A DNA stretch of 64,000 nt from Thalassovita autumnalis. GTDB taxonomy: Bacteria; Pseudomonadota; Alphaproteobacteria; Rhodobacterales; Rhodobacteraceae. The first letter of the stretch is position 1; every line of letters starts with the position of its first letter. The notes beneath the pieces are model-generated. The model saw only the letters and a list, made by a program, of their open reading frames with translations, had not been told where the DNA came from and did not search any database. This document shows positions 34,399 through 43,719 of this stretch, piece after piece. The DNA is taken from assembly GCF_001458255.1 (NCBI RefSeq), contig NZ_CYSB01000039.1, positions 143,103 to 207,102 on the forward strand, given 5' to 3'. The translations under genes were made by a program, and so were the position numbers.

Positions 34399-35870
34399 AG
34401 CTCAGCCTTGCTGAGATCTGCCCCCGCCAAATACTGCAGACGCGCCCAGGCCCGGATGTATTCCACCTGATAATAAGCCACCCGTTCCCGCGTCACCGCA
34501 TAGCGCAACTCCCGCGCGGCAACGGCGATCTCAGCCGACTGGCCATTGTCAAACCGCAGCTTTTCGGTCCGGAAGGCCCGCGCCGCAGCGCTGGAGGCAC
34601 GGGTCGATTGCGACAGCGCCTTGCGCAGCTCACCCATACGCTGATGGGTGGCGCGAATGTTGGTTTCCAACTCACGCTGACGGGCATGGTAATCCAGCGT
34701 CGCCGCACGCGCCTGCACAGTGGCCGGCAGCATCGCATAGCCTTCACCTGCCGCGTTAAACAGCGGAATGGTCAGGCTGATGCCCATGGTGGTGTCCTCG
34801 GTCAGAGAGCCACCGCCAAACCGGCTGTCTGCGCGATCTTCCTGCTTCATGAAGGCATAGGCCATCAACACGGGCGAGAAATCATCGGCAATCGCAGTGC
34901 GCCGTTCCAACTCAGCGCCAACCGCCGTCAGCGCTGCCGCCATCATCAACGGGTTTTCTTTCAGACCCAGCGCCACGGCGTCATCCGCGCTCATCTTCCG
35001 CTCCGCCCCGACAAGGCCACGCGGCATGGTGATGCGCGGCACCTCATCGATCCGCTGGCCAGTGAGACGCGCCAGCGTGCCCAGCGCTTCGGCATATTCG
35101 GCGGCGGCCATAGCCTCTTCGGCGGCCAATGTTGAGCGTTCTGAACTGAGGGAGGCTGATTTCACCAAATCGCCCAGACCGGTTTCATCCAGCACATCCT
35201 GACTGTCGATCTGACGCGACATCAACGCCATACGACGGCGCAGCAGTTGCGAGCGGGTGCGGGCCTGCGAGGCGACCAGATACGTATCCAGCACCTCATA
35301 AGACACATCACGCACGGTGCGGATATATTCCACCTCAGACAGTGACCGCGCATTGCCCGCGTGCTGAATGCCAAAGATCCGCGCCAGATCAAAGATCGGC
35401 TGCTCCAGACGCAGCTGCATCGATTGAACCGGATATTCCGCCTCACCCAGCTGGAACACTTCGTTGTCACTATCGATCACGCTTTGCTGGATATTGCTGT
35501 AATCCAGCACAAAGCGGACCTGCGGCAGGTAGCCGAAGATGGCGTTCATCCGCTGCGCGTCGGCCAGATTGATATTCTGTGCTGCCGCCCCAATCCGGGG
35601 GTTTCTTTCCAGTGCGGCCGCCACAAGGGTCGCCAGATCCGCGCCCTCTTCCTGACCGAGGTCGGCAAACTGCCCCTCAAGGTCCCCGTTTTTCTGGCCC
35701 CGGGCCAGTGTCTTGGCCAGACGTTTATCCAGTTTTTCACCGGCCTTTTGATCCAGGCCCGCATCACGCAAAGCCGCCAGCCGCTCTGGCGTGGCCTTGC
35801 TGGTTGAGTTTGCACAGCCCGATAGCGTCAGCGCAGCCACAACGGCGCCCAGCAAAAACTGTTGCTTCAT
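34395..35870 (-). CDS. TolC-family outer-membrane efflux lipoprotein
   Basis: The 491-residue protein begins with a lipoprotein signal (VVAALTLSGCANS; lipobox LSGC) and carries two copies of the TolC-type coiled-coil/strand repeat (for example AALERNPRIGAAAQNINLA and ALGLKENPLMMAAALTAV). OEP proteins form trimeric outer-membrane and periplasmic channels. It is the first gene of the minus-strand operon and probably provides the exit duct or a periplasmic docking site. RBS CAGGGGGCAG precedes the ATG. The next gene overlaps by 4 bases. Confidence 0.9.
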   Translation of the reverse strand: MKQQFLLGAVVAALTLSGCANSTSKATPERLAALRDAGLDQKAGEKLDKRLAKTLARGQKNGDLEGQFADLGQEEGADLATLVAAALERNPRIGAAAQNINLADAQRMNAIFGYLPQVRFVLDYSNIQQSVIDSDNEVFQLGEAEYPVQSMQLRLEQPIFDLARIFGIQHAGNARSLSEVEYIRTVRDVSYEVLDTYLVASQARTRSQLLRRRMALMSRQIDSQDVLDETGLGDLVKSASLSSERSTLAAEEAMAAAEYAEALGTLARLTGQRIDEVPRITMPRGLVGAERKMSADDAVALGLKENPLMMAAALTAVGAELERRTAIADDFSPVLMAYAFMKQEDRADSRFGGGSLTEDTTMGISLTIPLFNAAGEGYAMLPATVQARAATLDYHARQRELETNIRATHQRMGELRKALSQSTRASSAAARAFRTEKLRFDNGQSAEIAVAARELRYAVTRERVAYYQVEYIRAWARLQYLAGADLSKAEL

Positions 35871-36269
35871 GAATTCTGCCCCCTGGCCTGCCTCTGGCCC
35901 TAATTTCCCTCAGGTAAACCGCGCGAGTAGGCGCAATGTCGACCACTTGAATTTGTATTCGCCTGTACTTTAGTGCAGGTTTTTATTTGTTTTAGGGGAG
36001 GGATTTGGCGCAATCAACCTAAATAGGTTGCCTTGCAGCAATTACTTTTAGGCCTCTGTGACCTGATGAACACAACCACATGGCACAGCGACTTGTGCAA
36101 TCCTATGCACAGTGCTCCGAGAACACTCTAGCGCAAACTGCGCGCCAACTTCAGGCCGTAGAAACCACAGAATCACAGGTTTTTGGAAGTGCCCCGGCGC
36201 GACGCGCCATAAAGGTCCCCCAAAAGAAATGACCCGCCAGTGGCGGGCCATTCAGGGAGGTTTCAGGTC
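35871..36269. promoter_or_regulatory. Intergenic region with the promoter of the giant-protein operon
   Basis: This 399-base gap holds the start region of the minus-strand export operon and, at its right end, the terminator of the sugar-importer operon. Two inverted repeats stand out as possible operators: CCTGTAC-ttta-GTGCAGG (35962-35979, one mismatch) about 95 bases before the tolC start, and CAACCT-aaat-AGGTTG (36015-36030, perfect). I see no gene. The local base composition is more A+T-rich than its surroundings, as expected of a promoter. Confidence 0.5.
36222..36252 (-). terminator. Rho-independent terminator of the sugar ABC operon
   Basis: On the minus strand the stem CCCGCC/GGCGGG (36233-36238 with 36242-36247, 3-base loop) is followed by TCATTTCTTTTG. 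It lies about 20 bases after the stop of the binding-protein gene. Confidence 0.75.
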
Positions 36270-37217
36270 TTAGTCGTAAAGAACCGCAGCAACCTTCGGA
36301 TCATCGATGTTGCTGGCATCATAGTAGTAGAAGCCCGTGTCGATCAGCGCCGGGACAGTTTCACCTTTCTGCGCCATCACCGCTGCTTTCACGGTTTCAT
36401 AGCCGATGCCCACCGGGTTCTGGGTGATCGCGCCCGCCATCAGACCGCTGCGGATCGCATCTTTCTGCGCTTTACCGCTGTCATAGCCGATGATGACCAG
36501 ATCTTTGGTGCCCAGTTCCTGCACACCGTTCACCACGCCGATGGCCGAGCCTTCGTTGGTGCCGAAGATACCGTCCAGATCCGGGTTGGCGGTCAGGATG
36601 GCTTTGGTCACTTCGGTGGATTTCAGGTGGTCGCCCTGACCGTACTGTACGGTCACAACCTCAATGTCGGGGTAGTTCGCTTCGATCTGGTTCACAAAAC
36701 CATCGCGACGGTCGATGCCGGTGCGGCTGGTCTGGTCGTGCGCCACAACGGCAACCTTACCTTTGCCGCCGATCAGCTCGGCCATCTTATCAGCCGCCAT
36801 GCCGGCCGCCAGCGCGTTGTCGGTGGTGGCAGTGGCCAGCGGGATGTCACTGTCAACGCCGCTGTCGAAAGCGATCACAGGGATACCGGCCTCATTGGCC
36901 TGACGCAGCAGCGGAATAGCGGCCTGACTGTCCAGCGCGGCAAAACCGATTGCGGCTGGCTTGTTGGCCAGCGCGGCGGCCAGCATGTCAATCTGACGGT
37001 CGACCATGGTTTCATTGTCCGGGCCTTCGAAGGTGATGCGCACACCGTACTCTTCGGCGGCCTGCTCAGCACCGGATTTCACCGCCTGCCAGAACTGGTG
37101 CTGGAAGCCTTTGGAGACCAGCGGGATGTACAGCTCATCTGCGGCCGATGCCATTGAGGCAGGGGCGGTCAGGGCTGCGGCGCTCAGGGCACCCAGGATA
37201 AAACGACGTGTAAGCAT
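36270..37217 (-). CDS. Periplasmic sugar-binding protein, ribose/galactose type
   Basis: This 315-residue protein should bind the sugar for the ABC importer encoded just upstream. It begins MLTRRFILGALSAAALTAPASMA, where TRRFILG resembles a twin-arginine signal, so export of a folded protein is possible. The mature part has the type I periplasmic fold of RbsB relatives: YIPLVSKGFQHQFWQAVKSG, GIPVIAFDSGVDSDIP, and DLVIIGYDSG. ATG 37217 is preferred because GGAGGAG lies before it; another start 5 codons upstream has none. Unusually the gene is last in the operon. Within a fucose-type locus, L-fucose or D-arabinose is the likely ligand (inference). Confidence 0.9.
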   Translation of the reverse strand: MLTRRFILGALSAAALTAPASMASAADELYIPLVSKGFQHQFWQAVKSGAEQAAEEYGVRITFEGPDNETMVDRQIDMLAAALANKPAAIGFAALDSQAAIPLLRQANEAGIPVIAFDSGVDSDIPLATATTDNALAAGMAADKMAELIGGKGKVAVVAHDQTSRTGIDRRDGFVNQIEANYPDIEVVTVQYGQGDHLKSTEVTKAILTANPDLDGIFGTNEGSAIGVVNGVQELGTKDLVIIGYDSGKAQKDAIRSGLMAGAITQNPVGIGYETVKAAVMAQKGETVPALIDTGFYYYDASNIDDPKVAAVLYD

Positions 37218-37290
37218 TTGTAACTCCTCCAATTAATGTCACGTTGTCGTTGGTTGGTTGGGGCGGGTCAGGGATCCCACCCCACGGGCC

Positions 37291-38298
37291 TCAGCCCGAT
37301 TTCTTGCGCCGCACCATGTCAGCATAAACCGCCAGAATGATGATCGCGCCGGTCACCACGGTCTGCCATTCCTGCGCCACTGACAGGACGCGCAGACCAT
37401 TGGTCAGAACCGCCATGATCAGGGCGCCGATGATGGTGCCAAGGATGGTGCCGCGGCCGCCCGACAATGAGGTGCCGCCGATCACAACCGCTGCAATCGC
37501 TTCCAGCTCATAGCCCAGACCAAGGGCCGGCTGTGCCGAGTTCAGGCGCGAGGCGATCAGGATACCGCCGATACCGCAGATACCGCCGGCCAGCGCGTAA
37601 ATGCGCATTTTCCAGGCGTCAGTGTTCACACCGGACAGGCGCACAGCCTCTTCGTTGGAGCCAAGGGCAAAGGTGTAGCGGCCCAGCACTGTACGGCTGA
37701 GGATGTAGGAGGCCGCAATGGCCACCAGGAACAGGATCAACACCCCGTTCGGGATCGGCAGCGCCGGAATGACTTCCCCGATCAGCGACCCGCGCGAGAT
37801 TTGGTCAAACCCCGGCGTGTCGTTGAAATAGATCGGCCGGGTGCCCGAGATGACCAGCGACAGGCCTTTCAGGATCAGCATCATGCCAAGGGTGGCGATG
37901 AACGGCGGGATCTTCATCTTAGCCACAAAGGTGCCCGAGGCCAGGCCGCAAAGCGCGCCTGCGCCAATTGCAGCGGCAACACCCAGCAGCAGCGGCATGC
38001 CCATGTAGGTCAGCACGACACCGGCGATCACCGCGCAGAAGGTCATCAGCGTGCCCACCGACAGATCGATGCCCCCGGTGATGATCACCAGTGTCGCCGC
38101 CACCGCCAACACCCCGTTGACCGAGGTCGCCTGCAGAATCGCGATCATGTTTGAGGTCTGCATGAAGTTCGGCGAAGCGATCGAGAAACCGATCAGCAAG
38201 GCGATCAAACTGGCGAAGGCCAATAGCTTCTGATAGGCGCCACTGTCGCCCAGATTGGCCAGTGGGGATTTTTCTTTCACGTCAGATACGGTGCTCAT
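37291..38298 (-). CDS. Sugar ABC transporter permease, RbsC type
   Basis: This 335-residue inner-membrane protein has about nine hydrophobic helices. It contains the RbsC-family segments IITGGIDLSVGTLM, PPFIATLGMMLILKGLSL, and AAVVIGGTSLSGGRGTILGTIIGALIM. It forms the channel with the RbsA-type ATPase; the start codon overlaps the ATPase stop by one base. It belongs to the dehydratase-ATPase-permease-binding protein operon. Confidence 0.93.
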   Translation of the reverse strand: MSTVSDVKEKSPLANLGDSGAYQKLLAFASLIALLIGFSIASPNFMQTSNMIAILQATSVNGVLAVAATLVIITGGIDLSVGTLMTFCAVIAGVVLTYMGMPLLLGVAAAIGAGALCGLASGTFVAKMKIPPFIATLGMMLILKGLSLVISGTRPIYFNDTPGFDQISRGSLIGEVIPALPIPNGVLILFLVAIAASYILSRTVLGRYTFALGSNEEAVRLSGVNTDAWKMRIYALAGGICGIGGILIASRLNSAQPALGLGYELEAIAAVVIGGTSLSGGRGTILGTIIGALIMAVLTNGLRVLSVAQEWQTVVTGAIIILAVYADMVRRKKSG

Positions 38299-39821
38299 TA
38301 GACTGTCTCCGCTACACGCATGGCGGCATCCCGTTGGGTCGCCAGCTGCATGATGTCTTCTTGGGTTGTTTCTTTGCCGCCGGGCAGGATGCCGGTCAGA
38401 CGGCCCTCACACATCACCGCGATCCGGTGACTGAGGCGCATGATTTCGGGCAGTTCAGATGAGATGACGATGATCGTCTTGCCCTCTGACGCCAGCTCTT
38501 CCAACAGTTTGTAGATTTCCGATTTCGCCCCGATGTCGATGCCCCGGGTCGGCTCATCAAAGATCAGGATGTCACAGTCGCGCAGCAGCCATTTGGCGAT
38601 CACAACCTTCTGCTGATTGCCACCTGAGAGCAGCCGAACTTCCTGACTGTCCGACGGGGTGCGGATACCAAGCTGATGGATGAAGAATTTGGCGGTGTCC
38701 GCCATCTTATCCTCATTCAGCACCCCCTGACGCGAGGCAAACAGATCCAGCGAGGACAGCGCGATGTTGTCCCGCACATTCATGCCCGTCGCCAGACCGA
38801 AGTGTTTGCGATCCTCCGACAGGTAGCCGATCCCGGCCTTCACCGCGTCGCTGGGCGATTGAATATCAACCTTCGCGCCATGCACCTCAATGACACCGGC
38901 GTCGCGACGGTCCGCCCCGAAGATGGCGCGTGCCACCTCCGTCCGGCCCGCGCCCATCAGGCCTGCAAAACCCAGGATCTCGCCACGCTGCACCGCGAAG
39001 CTGACATCTTTGATCTCTTTACCGCGGCTTAGGCCCTGAACCTTCAGCGATACCTCAGCGCCGCCCAGATCAGGCACCTCCAGCGGCTTCTCATTGACCT
39101 CACGGCCCACCATCATCGCGATGATTTGACTGATCGGCGTCTCCGCAGCACCAACCGTGCCCACATATTCGCCGTCCCGCATCACGGTGACCCGATCCGC
39201 GATCTGTTTCAGCTCATCCATCTTGTGGCTGATGTAAACAATCCCCACACCTTCGGATTTCAGGCGTCGAATGATGGCAAACAGCTCAGCAATCTCGGCG
39301 TCGTTCAGCGCCGCTGTCGGCTCATCCATGATCAGTACCCTGGAGCGAAACGACAGCGCCTTGGCGATCTCCACCATCTGCTGCTTGGCGATTGTCAGCG
39401 ACCCAACCAGCACCTTGGGATCAAGGTTCAGGTTCATCGAGGCAAAGATTTCTGCCGTCTTGGCGTTCAGCGCCACCTCATCCAGCCGGCCAAAGCTTTT
39501 GCGCGGCTCGCGGCCGATGAAAATATTCTGCGCGGCGGTCAGGTCGTTCATCAGGCTCAACTCCTGATGAATGATGCCGATGCCCAGATCCTGTGCTTCC
39601 CCCGGTGTTGTCGGATTGACGCTTTGCCCTGCGATGATCAGATCACCACCGTCGCGCTGATAGATCCCAGAAAGGATCTTCATCAGCGTGGACTTGCCCG
39701 CGCCATTTTCCCCCATCAGAGCATGTACCTCGCCAGGGGCAATATCGAACTGCACGCTTTTGAGCGCGTGCACGCCGGGGAAATACTTTTCAATCCCCGT
39801 CATCTCGACCAGCTTAGACAT
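38298..39821 (-). CDS. Sugar ABC transporter ATPase, RbsA type
   Basis: The 507-residue protein has two fused nucleotide-binding domains, as in RbsA, MglA and AraG. The first has Walker [15 protein letters not shown], the signature [15 protein letters not shown] and Walker [12 protein letters not shown]. The second has a degenerate Walker A ([16 protein letters not shown]) but an intact signature ([16 protein letters not shown]) and Walker B ([14 protein letters not shown]), which is the usual asymmetry of the family. It powers the importer formed with the next two genes, and starts behind GGGAGGAG, 45 bases after the dehydratase gene. Confidence 0.95.
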   Translation of the reverse strand: MSKLVEMTGIEKYFPGVHALKSVQFDIAPGEVHALMGENGAGKSTLMKILSGIYQRDGGDLIIAGQSVNPTTPGEAQDLGIGIIHQELSLMNDLTAAQNIFIGREPRKSFGRLDEVALNAKTAEIFASMNLNLDPKVLVGSLTIAKQQMVEIAKALSFRSRVLIMDEPTAALNDAEIAELFAIIRRLKSEGVGIVYISHKMDELKQIADRVTVMRDGEYVGTVGAAETPISQIIAMMVGREVNEKPLEVPDLGGAEVSLKVQGLSRGKEIKDVSFAVQRGEILGFAGLMGAGRTEVARAIFGADRRDAGVIEVHGAKVDIQSPSDAVKAGIGYLSEDRKHFGLATGMNVRDNIALSSLDLFASRQGVLNEDKMADTAKFFIHQLGIRTPSDSQEVRLLSGGNQQKVVIAKWLLRDCDILIFDEPTRGIDIGAKSEIYKLLEELASEGKTIIVISSELPEIMRLSHRIAVMCEGRLTGILPGGKETTQEDIMQLATQRDAAMRVAETV

Positions 39822-39866
39822 GTCTCCTCCCTTCTTTCTTTGAACGTCCGTTTCGGTTCGGCGGCG

Positions 39867-41432
39867 CTACATCACCGCGCCAATTTGCCAGGGCACGAAT
39901 TCCACGCCCCCAAATCCCAGCTCCTCACTTTTGGTTTTCTCCCCCGAGGCCACGCGGATCAGCAGTTCGAAAAGCTCCTCACCCTTCGCCTCAACGCTGA
40001 TCCCGTCGGTCACAATGTCCCCGCAGTTCAGGTCCATGTCCTCAGACAGGCGGGCGTACATTTCAGAATTGGTGGACAGCTTGATGCAGGGTGTCGGCTG
40101 ATAGCCCGAGACCGAGCCGCGCCCGGTGGTAAAGACAATCAGGTTCGCCCCCGAGGCCACCTGACCGGTCACCGAACAGGGGTCAAAGCCGGGGCTGTCC
40201 ATGAAGACAAAGCCCTTGCGGTCAATCTTCTCCGCAAACTTGTAGACCCCGCTCAACGGCGCCATGCCGCCCTTGGCCACAGCCCCCAGCGATTTCTCAA
40301 GAATGGTGGTCAACCCGCCGCGCTTGTTGCCTGGGCTTGGGTTGTTGTCCATCTCGCCGCCGTTGCGGGCACAGTAATCTTCCCACCAGACCACACGTTC
40401 GATCAGTTTTTCACCGATCTCGGCATTTTCGGCGCGGCGGGTCAGCAGGTGTTCAGCACCGTAGATTTCAGATGTTTCCGACAGGATCGTGGTGCCACCG
40501 CGGCGCACCAGCAGATCCGAGGCATAGCCCAGCGCCGGGTTCGCCGTGATGCCGGAATAGCCATCCGAGCCACCACATTGCATCCCGACGGTGATTTCGC
40601 TGACCGGGGCCGGGGCGCGTTCGGCTTTGTTGGCCTCGGCAAGGATGCCCTGCAGCTGCTCCAGCCCACGTTCGATCGTGCGACGGGTGCCGCCTTCGTT
40701 CTGGATCGTCATGTAGCGCAGGATCCCGTCCGGGCGGATCGGCTGACCGCCCACCAGATCCTGTAACTGCATCACTTCGCAGCCCAGCCCGACCAGCAGG
40801 ATGCCGCCAAAATTGGGATGCTGCGCGTAGCCCGACAGGGTGCGGAACAGGGTCTCATACCCCTCATTCACCCCCGACATGCCGCAGCCGGTGCCATGCA
40901 CAATTGGCACAATCCCGTCGATGTTTGGAAACTGCTCCAGCAGGCCAGCACGCTCCGCAGCCTCTGTGATGAACCGCGCAACAGACCCCGAACAATTCAC
41001 CGTGGTCACGATGCCCACGTAGTTGCGAGTGCCCACCCGGCCGTCAGCACGGTGATAGCCCATGAACGTCCGGCCATCGGTGATCGGCTCCAACGGCACG
41101 GCGGCGCTGGCGTGGGCGTAATCCTGTTTGTGATCCCCCATGCCCAGATTGTCACTGTGGACATGGGCGCCGGGCAGGATGTCACATTTGGCCTGACCGA
41201 TAATCTGACCGTAGCGCACCATATTTGCGCCCGATGCGATCGGCTGCGAGGCGATTTTGTGTCCCCGTGGAACAGGGCTCTGGGTGGTGCAATCATAGCC
41301 CACCAATTCTGCATTCGCCGGCAGGTCTTGCAGGGCGATCACCACGTTGTCCTGCGGATTCAGCCGCAGGACCTTACGATCCGAATCCCCACCAAAACCC
41401 TGTAATTTATTATCTTTTTCCAATTTCAGCAT
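39867..41432 (-). CDS. UxaA-family (altronate/galactarate dehydratase-like) sugar acid dehydratase
   Basis: The 521-residue protein has an N-terminal SAF domain (about residues 10-95: DNVVIALQDLPANAELVGY) and a C-terminal UxaA domain with GYHRADGRVGTRNYVGIVTTVNCSG, GCGMSGVNEGYETLFRTL, GCEVMQLQDL, MQCGGSDGYSGITANPALG and FMDSPGFDPCSVTGQVASG. Members dehydrate hexonates such as altronate and galactarate using an iron centre. Here the neighbours suggest L-fuconate or D-arabinonate as substrate, a role more often filled by enolase-superfamily enzymes (inference). ATG 41432 gives the SAF domain its normal beginning; the frame is open 16 codons further. Divergent from the GntR gene. Confidence 0.87.
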   Translation of the reverse strand: MLKLEKDNKLQGFGGDSDRKVLRLNPQDNVVIALQDLPANAELVGYDCTTQSPVPRGHKIASQPIASGANMVRYGQIIGQAKCDILPGAHVHSDNLGMGDHKQDYAHASAAVPLEPITDGRTFMGYHRADGRVGTRNYVGIVTTVNCSGSVARFITEAAERAGLLEQFPNIDGIVPIVHGTGCGMSGVNEGYETLFRTLSGYAQHPNFGGILLVGLGCEVMQLQDLVGGQPIRPDGILRYMTIQNEGGTRRTIERGLEQLQGILAEANKAERAPAPVSEITVGMQCGGSDGYSGITANPALGYASDLLVRRGGTTILSETSEIYGAEHLLTRRAENAEIGEKLIERVVWWEDYCARNGGEMDNNPSPGNKRGGLTTILEKSLGAVAKGGMAPLSGVYKFAEKIDRKGFVFMDSPGFDPCSVTGQVASGANLIVFTTGRGSVSGYQPTPCIKLSTNSEMYARLSEDMDLNCGDIVTDGISVEAKGEELFELLIRVASGEKTKSEELGFGGVEFVPWQIGAVM

Positions 41433-41487
41433 TGCTTTCTCTCTTACCGACCCTTTTTGGCTAAACTGCCAACACAACACTTGTCAA

Positions 41488-41499
41488 CTAACATGTTAG
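41488..41499. promoter_or_regulatory. Candidate GntR operator between the divergent sugar operons
   Basis: CTAACATGTTAG is a perfect 12-base palindrome in the 85-base gap between the dehydratase and the GntR regulator, 18 bases before the regulator start. The position would allow the regulator to control both directions. Its use by this protein is inference. Confidence 0.55.
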
Positions 41500-41517
41500 A
41501 ATGATAGATGTATCAGT

Positions 41518-42231
41518 ATGGATAATACGAACGACATTGATGCGGCCTTGCTTGCTGATATCTCGACCCTTGAGGGCTCCTTGGCCCAACGGGTGTATCA
41601 GGCAATGAAAGAGGCCATTCTGGCGCTGGACTTTCCGCCCGGCGCCAATGTGAGAAAGGCGCCGATCTGTGAGAAACTTGGTGTTTCACGCGCCCCGGTG
41701 ACCGAAGCCATCGCCCGTTTGGCCAATGACGGGCTGGTTGATGTGGTGCCCCAATCCGGCACCCATGTGTCCTATTTTTCGATGGACGAAATCCGCGAGG
41801 GTGTGTTCCTGCGCGAAGCGCTGGAAGTGGCAACGGTTGCCAAGGTGGCCCGCGACATCACCGACGATCAGCTGAAAAAACTCAGCCGCAACATGCGCCT
41901 GCAGGAGCTGCTGGTCGATGACGATGATACTGCCGGCTTCTATCAGGCAGATGAAGAATTCCACCACCTGCTGATGGAGTTCACCGGCTTTCAGCGGCTG
42001 CCCGATGTGGCACAGACCGTGTCACTGCAGGTAACCCGTGCGCGCCTTCTGCTGCTGCCAACGCCCGGCCGTGTGGCCGAAACGCTGGAAGAGCACCGCG
42101 CCCTGTTCAACGCCATTCGCAACCGTGACGAACTGGCAGCACAGCGTGAAATGCACCGCCACATCGGCCAGTTGTTACCGCGTATCGCGGCTCTTCAAGC
42201 TGAAAAACCAGAGCTGTTTGAGAAGCAATAA
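41518..42231 (+). CDS. GntR-family transcriptional regulator, FCD subgroup
   Basis: This 237-residue DNA-binding protein has an N-terminal winged helix-turn-helix (about residues 20-85: VYQAMKEAILALDFPPGANV, EKLGVSRAPVTEAIARLANDGLV) and a C-terminal all-helical FCD ligand-binding domain with metal-binding-type residues (ADEEFHHLLMEFTG, EHRALFNAIRNRD). Such regulators usually respond to sugar acids and repress catabolic operons. It is the first gene of the rightward sugar operon, divergent from the dehydratase-importer operon, and so is the probable local regulator. Confidence 0.93.
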   Translation: MDNTNDIDAALLADISTLEGSLAQRVYQAMKEAILALDFPPGANVRKAPICEKLGVSRAPVTEAIARLANDGLVDVVPQSGTHVSYFSMDEIREGVFLREALEVATVAKVARDITDDQLKKLSRNMRLQELLVDDDDTAGFYQADEEFHHLLMEFTGFQRLPDVAQTVSLQVTRARLLLLPTPGRVAETLEEHRALFNAIRNRDELAAQREMHRHIGQLLPRIAALQAEKPELFEKQ

Positions 42232-42248
42232 GACCATCGAGACCTGAC

Positions 42249-43301
42249 ATGAGCACATCCAAACTGCGACTTTTGAACCAGCGCACATCGCGCCCTGTCC
42301 CCTTGACGCAGTTGGGATTTGGCGGCGCCCCATTGGGCAACCTCTACCGCAAGGTCGAAGAGCAGGATGCGCAGGCAGCGCTGCAAGCGGCCTATGACTG
42401 CGGCGCCCGCTTCTTTGATACTGCGCCGCAATACGGGCTGGGCCGATCCGAGATGCGATTTGCCACCGCCCTGCAACGGTTTGGCCGGGAAAACATCCAG
42501 CTTTCAACCAAAGTGGGCCGGTTGCTGCTGGATTGCGAACCGCATGAGGTCACCCCCGAAGCCTTTGTCAACGTGCCGCAGAAACGGATCGTTTTTGATT
42601 ACAGCTATGACGGGGTGATGCGTTCCTATGAGGAAAGCAAAGCGCGCCTTGACGTGGATGCGGTGGATATCCTCTTGGTGCATGATGTCTGCGCCTTCAG
42701 TCAGGGCAGCCAGGACGCCTCGGACGCGAAGGTGCGCGAGCTGTTTGATGGCGGCGGCTACCGCGCGTTGAGTGAGCTGCGCGATGCAGGCGAAGTGGCG
42801 GCCATCGGCGCTGGCGTCAACGAATGGCAGGTCTGCGAACGCCTGCTGGGCCTTGGGGATTTTGACGGTTTCCTGCTGGCCGGGCGCTACACCCTGCTGG
42901 AGCAAGAGGCGCTCGACAGCTTCCTGCCGCTTTGTGAAAAACGCGATGTTGGGATCATTCTGGGAGGGCCCTACAACTCGGGCATTCTGGCCACCGGCGC
43001 GGTGCCGGGGGCCAAGTATAACTATGCCGACGCCCCGCCAGACATCATGGAACGGGTCCGCCGGATTGAGGCGGTCTGCGCTGCCCATGACACCCCGCTG
43101 ATCGCGGCCGCGCTGCAATTTGTGCTGGGCCACCCCTGTATCAAAACCGTGGTGCCCGGTGCCGTCTCCGCCGCCGAGGTACAGGCCAACGCGGCGCTGA
43201 TGGAACGCCAGATCCCTACCGCCCTGTGGCAGGATCTGCGGGCCGAAGGGTTGATCCGCCCAGACGCGCCGCTACCGTCGGAGTTGACCGATGCTGCGTA
43301 A
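42249..43301 (+). CDS. Aldo-keto reductase, L-fucose/D-threo-aldose 1-dehydrogenase type
   Basis: The 350-residue TIM-barrel oxidoreductase should oxidise the sugar at C1 to a lactone with NAD(P). Near the N-terminus LGFGGAPLGNLY precedes FFDTAPQYGLGRSE with the catalytic Asp and Tyr; STKVGRLL holds the Lys; LLVHD contains the active-site His. The resemblance is to L-fucose, L-galactose and pyridoxal 4-dehydrogenases. Within this operon it would begin the non-phosphorylative pathway, turning L-fucose or D-arabinose into the lactone. It overlaps the mutarotase gene by 11 bases. Confidence 0.88.
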   Translation: MSTSKLRLLNQRTSRPVPLTQLGFGGAPLGNLYRKVEEQDAQAALQAAYDCGARFFDTAPQYGLGRSEMRFATALQRFGRENIQLSTKVGRLLLDCEPHEVTPEAFVNVPQKRIVFDYSYDGVMRSYEESKARLDVDAVDILLVHDVCAFSQGSQDASDAKVRELFDGGGYRALSELRDAGEVAAIGAGVNEWQVCERLLGLGDFDGFLLAGRYTLLEQEALDSFLPLCEKRDVGIILGGPYNSGILATGAVPGAKYNYADAPPDIMERVRRIEAVCAAHDTPLIAAALQFVLGHPCIKTVVPGAVSAAEVQANAALMERQIPTALWQDLRAEGLIRPDAPLPSELTDAA

Positions 43302-43719
43302 CATCGACCCGATCCTGTCCCCCGAGCTGCTGAAGACCCTGCGCGCGATGGGCCATGGCGATGAGATCGTGATCGCCGATGCGAATTTCCCGGCCAGCAG
43401 CCTTGGCCCTGCCTGCATCCGCGCGGATGGATCCAGCGCCAGTGAGATGCTGCGCGCTGTGCTGCAGGTCATGCCGCTGGACCGCTACGTGGCGGATCCC
43501 GCCCTGACCATGCAGGTCGTTGACGCCACGGAGGACGTGCCCGCAGCGGTGGCGGATTTCAACACCATCATCCAAGAAGTTGCCGACAATCCCGTGCCGA
43601 CCCAAAGCCTTGAGCGGTTTGCCTTCTACGATCGCGCCGCCACGGCCTATGCGGTTGTGCAGACGGGCGAAACACGGCTTTACGGCAACATCATCCTGAA
43701 AAAGGGTGTGATCGGATGA
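43291..43719 (+). CDS. fucU: RbsD/FucU-family L-fucose mutarotase
   Basis: This 142-residue protein interconverts the alpha and beta anomers of the sugar. The start MLRNIDPILSPELLKTLRAMGHGDEIVIADANFP and the C-terminal RFAFYDRAATAYAVVQTGE and LYGNIILKKGV match FucU more closely than RbsD. Its presence is one of the stronger hints that L-fucose is a natural substrate of the cluster. It overlaps the genes on both sides (11 and 4 bases). Confidence 0.92.
   Translation: MLRNIDPILSPELLKTLRAMGHGDEIVIADANFPASSLGPACIRADGSSASEMLRAVLQVMPLDRYVADPALTMQVVDATEDVPAAVADFNTIIQEVADNPVPTQSLERFAFYDRAATAYAVVQTGETRLYGNIILKKGVIG

Noticed and set aside
34395..35870. The cluster as an ordinary type I secretion system
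   Set aside because: No HlyB-type ABC transporter is encoded nearby. The only ABC ATPases in the window (38298-39821 and 52524-53567) are importer types in other operons.
39126..40766. A 546-residue plus-strand open frame across the ATPase and dehydratase genes
   Set aside because: It crosses the boundary of two well-supported genes on the other strand and shows no domain.
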